NCBI GenBank assembly: GCA_002025645.1
Contig: CP018783.1
Location: forward strand, 372,001 to 436,000
Length of the DNA stretch: 64,000 bases
Source of the DNA: Curtobacterium pusillum
GTDB lineage: Bacteria; Actinomycetota; Actinomycetes; Actinomycetales; Microbacteriaceae
Reading direction: 5' to 3'
Each line of letters opens with the position of its first letter. Positions within the stretch are counted from its first letter, which is position 1. A program made the translations under genes and the position numbers. This document shows, piece after piece, positions 57,657 through 64,000 of this stretch. The notes beneath the pieces were generated by a model. The model did no database searches and was not told the DNA's origin. It saw nothing but the letters and a program-made list of their open reading frames with translations.

Positions 57657-58466
57657 TCAGTTGGACTTCGCGGTCAGCCAGACGGTCATCGCGACGACCG
57701 CGCCGAGTCCGAAGATCCAGATGAACAGACCCTCTGCCACCGGGCCGAGGGAGCCGAGGGCGAACCCACCGGGCGACTTGTTGTCCTGCACGTACTTGAG
57801 GTACGTGATGATGTCGGCCTTCTGCTGGGGCGTGAGGTTCAGGTCGTTGAACACCGGCATGTTCTGCGGACCAGTGACCATGGCCTCGTAGATGTGCTTG
57901 CCGGACACGGACTGCAGGTTCGGGGCGTACTTGCCCTCGGTCAGCGCACCACCGGCACCGGCCACGTTGTGGCACATCGCGCAGTTGATGCGGAAGAGTT
58001 CAGCGCCCTCTGCAGCGTTGCCGTCCGAGCCGTCGGTGAGGCTGGTGGACGGGACCGACGGGCCGGGGCCGAGCGACGCGACGTACTCGGCGAGTGCGTC
58101 GATCTGGTCGTCGGTGAACTGCGCGGGCTTCTCTTCGGCCTGCGGACCCTGGGCAGCCATCGGCATGCGGCCGGTGCCCACCTGGAAGTCGACCGACGCG
58201 GCACCGACACCGATGAGGGACGGACCCTCCGAGGTGCCCTGCGCCGAGAGGCCGTGGCAGGTGGCGCAGTTCGAGGCGAAGAGCTTCTGGCCCTCGTTCA
58301 CCTTCGACTGGCTCGTCGCCGCCACGGTGCTCGTGCTGTCGTCGGCGTTCGCCGTGGAGCTGAACAGCGCGTACGCACCGCCGGTGGTCATGAGACCGAC
58401 GACGATGAGCGACACGGTCGCCATCGGTGAACGGCGGCCCTTCTTGGACTTGGTTCTGTTGAACAT
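57657..58466 (-). CDS. qcrC: cytochrome bcc complex, diheme cytochrome c subunit
   Basis: A 269-aa protein with an N-terminal signal anchor (MATVSLIVVGLMTTGGAYAL), two heme-binding sites CATCH (67-71) and CAMCH (162-166), methionine ligands in later loops, and a C-terminal membrane helix (about 243-265). The two fused c-type domains replace a mobile cytochrome c in actinobacteria and pass electrons directly to the aa3 oxidase. ATG at 58466-58464. Confidence 0.97.
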   Translation of the reverse strand: MFNRTKSKKGRRSPMATVSLIVVGLMTTGGAYALFSSTANADDSTSTVAATSQSKVNEGQKLFASNCATCHGLSAQGTSEGPSLIGVGAASVDFQVGTGRMPMAAQGPQAEEKPAQFTDDQIDALAEYVASLGPGPSVPSTSLTDGSDGNAAEGAELFRINCAMCHNVAGAGGALTEGKYAPNLQSVSGKHIYEAMVTGPQNMPVFNDLNLTPQQKADIITYLKYVQDNKSPGGFALGSLGPVAEGLFIWIFGLGAVVAMTVWLTAKSN

Positions 58467-58487
58467 GCGGTGGGGGCTATCCAGTTC

Positions 58488-59117
58488 CTACTTGAGAAGG
58501 TAGATGACGGCGAAGAGGCCGATCCAGACGACGTCGACGAAGTGCCAGTAGTACGACACGACGATCGCGGTGGTCGCTTCCTTGTGACCGAAGTTCTTGG
58601 CGGCGAACCCGCGGCCGAGCGTCAGCAGGAAGGCGATGAGGCCGCCGGTGACGTGGAGGCCGTGGAAGCCGGTGGTCATGTAGAACGCCGAGCCGTACGC
58701 GCTGGAGGAGAGCGTCACGCCCTCGTGCCAGAGGTTGGCGTACTCGAAGATCTGGCCGCAGACGAAGATCGCGCCCATGCAGTACGTGACGAAGAACCAC
58801 TCCGTCATGCCCCAGTCCTTGGGGTTCCAGCTCGTGCGGTGCACCTGGAAGCGCTCGGCGGCGAACACCGCGAACTGGCAGGCGAAGCTGGACAGCACCA
58901 GGATGATCGTGTTCACCGAGGCGAAGGGCACCTCGAGCTTGGCGGTCTCGGTCGCCCACAGTTCGGGCGAGGTGCTGCGCAACGTGAAGTAGATCGCGAA
59001 CAGGCCGGCGAAGAACATGACCTCGCTGCCCAGCCACACGATCGTCCCCACGGCAACGGCGTTCGGCCTGTTGAGGACCGGACCGCTGGCGGATCTGGAG
59101 AAAGGGGTGCTAGTCAC
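58488..59117 (-). CDS. ctaE: cytochrome c oxidase subunit III
   Basis: A 209-aa subunit with five membrane helices and the family motifs [31 protein letters not shown] and [24 protein letters not shown] at 59117-59115 is preferred: CATAAT (59130-59125 on the minus strand) lies 7 bp upstream, which gives a leaderless message, and the ATG at 59126 would lie inside that -10. If transcription starts earlier, ATG 59126 or GTG 59141 could be used. It heads the ctaE-qcrCAB operon, divergent from trpD, as in mycobacteria. Confidence 0.95.
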   Translation of the reverse strand: MTSTPFSRSASGPVLNRPNAVAVGTIVWLGSEVMFFAGLFAIYFTLRSTSPELWATETAKLEVPFASVNTIILVLSSFACQFAVFAAERFQVHRTSWNPKDWGMTEWFFVTYCMGAIFVCGQIFEYANLWHEGVTLSSSAYGSAFYMTTGFHGLHVTGGLIAFLLTLGRGFAAKNFGHKEATTAIVVSYYWHFVDVVWIGLFAVIYLLK

Positions 59118-59197
59118 GTCCTCCATTATGGCGGAAGTCACGGACAGTGTTTTCGCAGGAGACTGGCGGGTCTCTCGAATTCACTACGATCGAGTCA
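59117..59197. promoter_or_regulatory. divergent leaderless promoters of ctaE and trpD
   Basis: Within 80 bp lie CATAAT (minus strand, 59125-59130), 7 bp before the ctaE GTG, and TACGAT (59184-59189), 7 bp before the trpD ATG. Both genes therefore probably lack a 5' leader. No good -35 hexamers are visible. Confidence 0.55.
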
Positions 59198-60252
59198 TGT
59201 CTGAGCACCTCACGTGGCCTTCGGTGATCAGCGCGCTCATGGCGCGCGAGGACCTGACGATCAGCCAGTCCACATGGGCCATGCAGGAGATCGTGCAGGG
59301 TCGGGCGACCCAGGCGCAGATCGCCGCCTTCGTCGTCGCACTCCGCGCGAAGGGCGAGACCGTCGACGAGGTGGTCGGGTTCCGCGACGCGATCCTCGAC
59401 GCCGCGGTTCCGCTCGACGTCGACCCGATGGCGCTCGACATCGTGGGCACGGGTGGCGACGTCGTCGGCACGGTGAACGTCTCGACCATGGCGGCCATCG
59501 TGATCGCCGCCGCGGGGGTCCCGGTCGTGAAGCACGGCAACAAGGCGAGCTCCTCGAAGTCCGGCTCGAGCGACGTGCTCGCCGCACTCGGCCTCGACCT
59601 CACGATGGACGCCGCGCGTGTCGCGGACACGTTCCGGCGTGTCGGACTCACCTTCGCCTTCGCGAGCGCGTTCCACCCCGGCTTCGCGCACGCCGGTCCA
59701 GTCCGGCGCGAGATCGGCGTGCCGACGGTCTTCAACTTCCTCGGCCCGCTCGTCAACCCCGCACGGTGCGAGGCGAACGCGGTCGGCGTGGCGCAGCTCG
59801 AGCTCGTGCCGATCATCACGGGCGTGTTCCAGACCCGCGGGGCGACGGCGCTGGTGTTCCGCGGCGACGACGGCCTCGACGAGCTGACGACGACGGGTCA
59901 CAGCCACATCTGGGAGGTGACGGGCGGCCGGGTCACCGAGCACGACCTCGACCCGCGCGACCTCGGGATCGCCCGCGCGCGCATCGAGGACCTCCTCGGC
60001 GGCGACCCGGAGCACAACGCCGCCGTGGTGCACCGCGTCCTCGCGGGGGAGACCGGCGCGGTCCGCGACATCGTCCTGCTCAACGCCGCCGCCGGCCTGG
60101 CGTCCTTCCGCCTGGCGGAGGACCCGGCCGAGGTCGACCGCCCGATCCTGCAGCGGTTCCGCGAGCAGCTGGTCGTCGCGGCCGACGCGATCGACTCTGG
60201 TGCCGCGGCCCGCAAGCTGGCCGACTGGGTGGGCGCGACCCCCGCCTCCTGA
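59197..60252 (+). CDS. trpD: anthranilate phosphoribosyltransferase
   Basis: A 351-aa enzyme of tryptophan synthesis that joins PRPP and anthranilate. PRPP loop DIVGTGGDVVGTVNVST (81-97), the KHGNKASSSKSGSSD block (112-126) and NFLGPLVNPAR are diagnostic. It stands alone, away from other trp genes, beside the oxidase genes as in Mycobacterium. ATG at 59197 with a leaderless -10. A perfect repeat-family hairpin terminates it. Confidence 0.97.
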   Translation: MSEHLTWPSVISALMAREDLTISQSTWAMQEIVQGRATQAQIAAFVVALRAKGETVDEVVGFRDAILDAAVPLDVDPMALDIVGTGGDVVGTVNVSTMAAIVIAAAGVPVVKHGNKASSSKSGSSDVLAALGLDLTMDAARVADTFRRVGLTFAFASAFHPGFAHAGPVRREIGVPTVFNFLGPLVNPARCEANAVGVAQLELVPIITGVFQTRGATALVFRGDDGLDELTTTGHSHIWEVTGGRVTEHDLDPRDLGIARARIEDLLGGDPEHNAAVVHRVLAGETGAVRDIVLLNAAAGLASFRLAEDPAEVDRPILQRFREQLVVAADAIDSGAAARKLADWVGATPAS

Positions 60253-60283
60253 GCGCAGCCGCGACCGACACGGACGCAACTGA

Positions 60284-60328
60284 CTGGAGGCGCGGTGCCG
60301 GTCCGTGGGACCGGCACCGCGCCTCCAG
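60284..60328. terminator. perfect hairpin terminator between trpD and glpK, GGAGGCGCGG family
   Basis: Perfect 21-bp arms (60284-60304 and 60308-60328) with a 3-nt loop GTG. The arm begins CTGGAGGCGCGGTGCC, as in the hairpin after dps. Lies between convergent genes, so it can serve both. Confidence 0.88.
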
Positions 60329-60349
60329 GCGGTCACCTCAGCAACAGGA

Positions 60350-61861
60350 CTACTGGACGTCCTCGTCGACCCAGTCGAAGGTCTTCGTGACGGCCTTCTT
60401 CCAGAGGCGGAGCGTGCGGTCGCGCTCGGCCGCGTCGAGCTGCGGCTCCCAGCGCTTGTCCTCCTGCCAGTTGGCACGGAGCTCGTCGAGGTTCGCCCAG
60501 AACCCGACCGCCAGGCCCGCCGCGTAGGCGGCGCCGAGCGCGGTGGTCTCGGCCACCACCGGACGCACCACGGGCACGTTGAGGATGTCGGCCTGGAACT
60601 GCATGAGCTCGTTGTTGGCGGTCATGCCGCCGTCGACCTTGAGCTCGGTGAGGTCCACCCCGGAGTCCGCGTTCACGGCGTCGAGGACCTCGCGGGTCTG
60701 CAGCGCCGTGGCCTCGAGGGCCGCACGCGCGATGTGGCCCTTGTTGACGTAGCGGGTGAGACCGACGATCGCGCCACGGGCGTCGGGACGCCAGTACGGT
60801 GCGAAGAGGCCCGAGAATGCCGGGACGAAGTACACGCCGCCGTTGTCCTCGACGGTCTTGGCGAGGGCCTCGACCTCCGGGGCGCTGCCGATCAGCCCGA
60901 GGTTGTCACGCAGCCACTGGATGAGCGAGCCCGTGACGGCGATCGAACCCTCGAGGGCGTAGTGCGTCTCCTGGTCGCCGAGCTTGTAGCCGACGGTCGT
61001 GAGCAGCCCGTTCTCCGAGCGGACGATCTCCGTGCCCGTGTTGAAGATGAGGAAGTTGCCGGTGCCGTAGGTGTTCTTCGACTCACCCTGGTCGAACGCC
61101 GCCTGGCCGAAGGTCGCGGCCTGCTGGTCACCGAGGATGCCGGCGATCGGGACCTCGCGCAGGAGGTTCGACGATTCGACGTGCCCGTAGACCTCGGAGG
61201 AGCTGACGATCTCGGGCAGCATCGCCTTCGGGACGCCGAAGTCCGCGAGGATGTCGTCGCGCCACTCGAGCGTCTCGAGGTCCATGAACAGCGTGCGGGA
61301 CGCGTTCGTGACGTCGGTCTTGTGGACACCGCCGTCCACACCACCGGTCAGGTTCCAGAGGACCCAGGTGTCGGTCGTGCCGAACAGCAGGTCGCCCGCC
61401 TCGGCCTTCTCGCGTGCACCCTCGACGTTCTCGAGGATCCAGACGATCTTCGTGCCGGCGAAGTAGGTCGCGAGCGGGAGGCCCACGACGGACTTGTACC
61501 GGTCGGTGTCACCGTCGGCGAGCTTGTCGACGATCGACTGCGTGCGGGTGTCCTGCCAGACGATCGCGTTGTAGACGGGCTTGCCGGTGGTCTTGTCCCA
61601 GACCACCGCGGTCTCGCGCTGGTTGGTGATGCCGACCGCCGCGACGTCGTGGCGGGTGATGTCGGCGCGGGACAGTGCCTGGCCGATGACCTCACGGGTG
61701 TTGTCCCAGATCTCGGCGGGGTCGTGCTCGACCCATCCGGCTCGCGGGAAGATCTGCTCGTGTTCCTTCTGGCCCACGGACACGATCGAGCCGGAGTGGT
61801 CGAAGACGATCGCTCGGGTCGAGGTCGTGCCCTGGTCGATGGCGACGATGTAGTCGGCCAT
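60350..61861 (-). CDS. glpK: glycerol kinase
   Basis: A 503-aa FGGY kinase. ATP loop [12 protein letters not shown] (about 6-17), glycerol-binding residues around QNEREVA-like [11 protein letters not shown], and the signature [15 protein letters not shown]. It forms glycerol 3-phosphate from glycerol. ATG at 61861-61859 follows AAGGAGCACCA. It follows glpF by 44 bp and is surely in the same transcript. Confidence 0.97.
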   Translation of the reverse strand: MADYIVAIDQGTTSTRAIVFDHSGSIVSVGQKEHEQIFPRAGWVEHDPAEIWDNTREVIGQALSRADITRHDVAAVGITNQRETAVVWDKTTGKPVYNAIVWQDTRTQSIVDKLADGDTDRYKSVVGLPLATYFAGTKIVWILENVEGAREKAEAGDLLFGTTDTWVLWNLTGGVDGGVHKTDVTNASRTLFMDLETLEWRDDILADFGVPKAMLPEIVSSSEVYGHVESSNLLREVPIAGILGDQQAATFGQAAFDQGESKNTYGTGNFLIFNTGTEIVRSENGLLTTVGYKLGDQETHYALEGSIAVTGSLIQWLRDNLGLIGSAPEVEALAKTVEDNGGVYFVPAFSGLFAPYWRPDARGAIVGLTRYVNKGHIARAALEATALQTREVLDAVNADSGVDLTELKVDGGMTANNELMQFQADILNVPVVRPVVAETTALGAAYAAGLAVGFWANLDELRANWQEDKRWEPQLDAAERDRTLRLWKKAVTKTFDWVDEDVQ

Positions 61862-61905
61862 TGGTGCTCCTTACGCTGGTGCTCGGGTTGGGGTGGTGCG
61901 GTCGA

Positions 61906-62631
61906 TCAGGAGGCGATCGGCAGCAGGAAGGTCGAGAGGCCGGCCGCGAGGGCGCCGCCGATGAGCGGGCCGACGACGGGGACCCAGGCGTAGGCCCAGT
62001 CGCTCGACCCCTTGCCCTTGATCGGGAGGAACGCGTGCGCGATGCGCGGGCCGAGGTCACGGGCCGGGTTGATGGCGTAACCGGTGGGGCCACCGAGGCT
62101 GACACCGATCGCGATCACGAGGAAGGCGACGGGAACCGCGCCGAGCTCCTTCGGGGTGCCACCGTTGGTGAAGGCGAGCACGACGAACACGAGGACGAAG
62201 GTGCCGATGATCTCGGTGACGAGGTTCCAGCCGTACGAGCGGATCGCCGGACCGGTGGAGAAGACGCCGAGCTTCGCTGCCGCGTCGGGCTCCTCGTCGA
62301 AGTGCTGCTTGTACGCGAGCCAGACGATGACCGCACCGATGATCGCGCCGATGAGCTGTGCGAGCCAGTACAGGAACATCTCGCCCACGGTGATCTTGCC
62401 GAGGAGCGCGAGCCCGAGGCTGACCGCGGGGTTGAGCTGCCCGCCGGAGCTGTACGACACGGTGACACCGGCGAAGACCGCGAAGCCCCAACCGATCGTG
62501 ACCATGAGGAAGCCGGCTCCGAAGCCCTTGGACTTCGTCAGCGAGACAGCGGCGACGACGCCGCCACCCAGGATGATGAGCATCGCCGTGCCGACGAGCT
62601 CAGAGAGGAAATTGACGCCGATGCCGTCCAT
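61906..62631 (-). CDS. glpF: glycerol facilitator (aquaglyceroporin)
   Basis: A 241-aa MIP channel with six helices and two half-helices. The NPA boxes are GGQLNPAVSLG and YAINPARDLGPR; the Asp after the second box (NPARD) widens the pore and marks glycerol-type channels. ATG at 62631-62629 follows GGAGGTCACCG. Divergent from dhaK over 283 bp that hold two identical palindromes. Confidence 0.96.
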   Translation of the reverse strand: MDGIGVNFLSELVGTAMLIILGGGVVAAVSLTKSKGFGAGFLMVTIGWGFAVFAGVTVSYSSGGQLNPAVSLGLALLGKITVGEMFLYWLAQLIGAIIGAVIVWLAYKQHFDEEPDAAAKLGVFSTGPAIRSYGWNLVTEIIGTFVLVFVVLAFTNGGTPKELGAVPVAFLVIAIGVSLGGPTGYAINPARDLGPRIAHAFLPIKGKGSSDWAYAWVPVVGPLIGGALAAGLSTFLLPIAS

Positions 62632-62762
62632 CGGTGACCTCCAGTGCGTGAGGGTGGGGGTCCGGTGGTGCTGCGCCGGCACTCCCCGTTGAGTGATTGG
62701 GGCCGAGCATAGTGACGCCGTTCAACCAATGGCGATGCGTTCGTGAGGGAAGTGCGCGATTG

Positions 62763-62851
62763 TGCACGAACGTGCATCCGCAGTGTGCGCACGACCGTCC
62801 AGCAGGCTCGCAGCCGCATCCCGGCCCGGGACCCGTCTGCACGAACGTGCA
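62763..62851. promoter_or_regulatory. two identical 14-bp palindromic operators between glpF and dhaK
   Basis: TGCACGAACGTGCA occurs at 62763-62776 and 62838-62851, centres 75 bp (about seven turns) apart. The second lies just upstream of TAGATT (62876-62881), a likely -10 of dhaK. A single regulator could bridge both sites and control glpFK and dhaKL together. The regulator gene is not in the window. The rest of the 283-bp gap holds no gene. Confidence 0.7.
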
Positions 62852-62914
62852 CGACGGCCGAACGACCGGCCGATGTAGATTGGGCCCGGTCAGTGACGAC
62901 AGTGGAGGCTCCGC

Positions 62915-63916
62915 ATGAAGAAGCTCATCAACGACCCGCACGACGTGGTCGACGAGACCGTCCGTGGGTTCGCCCTCGCACACGCCGGGCACGTGGTCCT
63001 GGTCGAGGACCCGATCCACCTCCACCGCGCGGATGCCCCGGTCCAGGGCAAGGTCGGCATCGTCAGCGGCGGCGGCAGCGGGCACGAGCCCCTGCACGCC
63101 GGCTTCGTCGGGTACGGCATGCTCGACGCTGCGGTCCCCGGTCCGGTGTTCACCAGCCCGACTCCTGACCCCATCGTCGCCGCCACGAAGGCCGTCGACG
63201 GGGGAGCGGGCGTGCTCCACATCGTGAAGAACTACACCGGCGACGTGCTCAACTTCGAGACCGCCGCCGAGCTCGCCAGCATGGACGACGTGCGGGTCGA
63301 GTCCGTCGTGGTCGACGACGACGTCGCCGTGCAGGACTCGCTCTACACGGCCGGCCGCCGCGGCGTCGCGGGCACCGTCGTCGTCGAGAAGTGCGCCGGG
63401 GCGGCCGCCGAGCGCGGGGACGACCTCGACGCCGTGGCCGCCGTCGCCCGCCACGTCAACGACGTCACGCGGTCGATGGGCCTCGCGCTCAGTTCCGGGA
63501 CGGTCCCGCACGCCGGCGAGCCGTCGTTCACGCTCGCCGACGACGAGGTCGAGCTCGGCATCGGCATCCACGGCGAGCCCGGCCGCGAGCGGATCCCGAT
63601 GGCGCCGGCCGACCAGCTCGTCGACCGCGTGCTCGAGCCGATCCTCACCGACCTCGAGCCGGCGGCGGGTTCCAAGCTGCTGCTCCTCGTGAACGGCATG
63701 GGTGGCACGCCGCTCTCCGAGCTGTACATCGCCTACCGACGCGCCGCCGAGGTGCTCGCCGACCGCGGGTACGAGGTCACGCGTAGCCTGGTCGGCGACT
63801 ACGTGACATCCCTCGAGATGCAGGGGTTCTCGCTCACCGTCACGGTGCTCGACGACGAACTCACCGCCCTCTGGGACGCACCGGTGGAGACCCCGGCACT
63901 GCGCTGGGGACGCTGA
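62915..63916 (+). CDS. dhaK: dihydroxyacetone kinase subunit DhaK
   Basis: A 333-aa substrate-binding subunit. His219 in GIGIHGEPG forms the covalent hemiaminal with dihydroxyacetone; SGGGSGHEPLHAGFVG (51-66) is the substrate loop. The phosphate donor is either ATP bound to DhaL or the phosphotransferase protein DhaM; neither can be decided from this window. ATG at 62915 follows GTGGAGGC. Confidence 0.97.
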   Translation: MKKLINDPHDVVDETVRGFALAHAGHVVLVEDPIHLHRADAPVQGKVGIVSGGGSGHEPLHAGFVGYGMLDAAVPGPVFTSPTPDPIVAATKAVDGGAGVLHIVKNYTGDVLNFETAAELASMDDVRVESVVVDDDVAVQDSLYTAGRRGVAGTVVVEKCAGAAAERGDDLDAVAAVARHVNDVTRSMGLALSSGTVPHAGEPSFTLADDEVELGIGIHGEPGRERIPMAPADQLVDRVLEPILTDLEPAAGSKLLLLVNGMGGTPLSELYIAYRRAAEVLADRGYEVTRSLVGDYVTSLEMQGFSLTVTVLDDELTALWDAPVETPALRWGR

Positions 63917-63948
63917 ACCACCGCCCACCATCCAGGAAGGAACACGAA

Positions 63949-64000
63949 TTGGCGCTCGACACCGCATGGGCCATCGACTGGGTCCGTCGCACCGCCGCGA
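63949..64000 (+). CDS. dhaL: dihydroxyacetone kinase subunit DhaL, N-terminal fragment
   Basis: The window ends 52 bases into this gene. TTG at 63949 follows AAGGAAGGAA and opens (M)ALDTAWAIDWVRRTAA, the first helix of DhaL, the nucleotide-binding subunit. Located 32 bp after dhaK. Confidence 0.8.
   Translation, partial: MALDTAWAIDWVRRTAA

Overview
The window comes from a very GC-rich Gram-positive actinobacterium, most probably a Microbacteriaceae member close to Curtobacterium. The grounds are: the actinobacterial cluster ctaE-qcrC-qcrA-qcrB divergent from trpD; the block thrS-HIT-pdxST-yebC-ruvCAB-yajC-secDF-rsh; heat-shock (HAIR-like), phosphate (PHO-box-like) and iron (DtxR/IdeR-like) sites of actinobacterial type; a LAYTG cell-wall sorting signal; many probable leaderless transcripts (TANNNT about 6-7 nt before ATG/GTG); and strong use of GTG, with TTG and one apparent CTG start. 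The species assignment is inference.

Layout. 1-3.4 kb: minus-strand small genes, a DinB-like protein, a tRNA-Gly(GCC) with its terminator, and a three-gene molybdenum/flavin oxidoreductase operon. 3.6-11.6 kb: one tightly overlapping operon with a dipeptide-type ABC importer (binding lipoprotein, two permeases, fused double ATPase), a CocE/Xaa-Pro-peptidase-like hydrolase and a TetR regulator, headed by a promoter with a palindrome over its -10. 11.6-14.6 kb: iron- and phosphate-linked genes (siderophore-interacting-like protein, Dps, PhoA-type phosphatase). 14.6-28.8 kb: NarL-type two-component system, DedA protein, a reduced PfkB-like protein, PRC-barrel protein, secreted SGNH hydrolase, double Usp, hydrolase/Nudix pair, LAYTG surface protein, MFS exporter, a second YidC-like insertase, YbaK deacylase. 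28.8-32.4 kb: heat-shock ClpC-like ATPase, then a gene-poor stretch with two small ORFs. 32.4-46.5 kb: housekeeping core (apt, thrS, pdxST, yebC, ruvCAB, secretion accessory genes, (p)ppGpp synthetase). 46.5-53.2 kb: AbiEi-like orphan, ROK sugar kinase, deoC, SDR/DUF2867 protein, SGNH esterase, membrane protein, Stealth phosphotransferase. 53.3-53.7 kb: a tandem array of about 71-bp units. 53.7-60.3 kb: phosphodiesterase, cytochrome bcc-aa3 genes, trpD. 60.3-64 kb: glycerol uptake and phosphorylation (glpF, glpK) divergent from dihydroxyacetone kinase (dhaK, dhaL cut by the window end).

The most unusual content is repetitive DNA rather than a single gene: (i) the 71-bp tandem array at 53342-53725, each unit with two potential hairpins; (ii) a 68-bp sequence present twice with 65/68 identity, inside the coding regions of two unrelated genes, on opposite coding strands; (iii) a dispersed GGAGGC(A/G)CGG family that forms perfect intergenic hairpins after dps and trpD and also lies inside several genes as an identical 17-19-bp word. 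Regulatory sites of note are the palindrome at the ABC/cocE promoter, PHO-type repeats before phoA, a HAIR-like site before clpC, two iron-box-like sites, and two identical 14-bp palindromes between glpF and dhaK.
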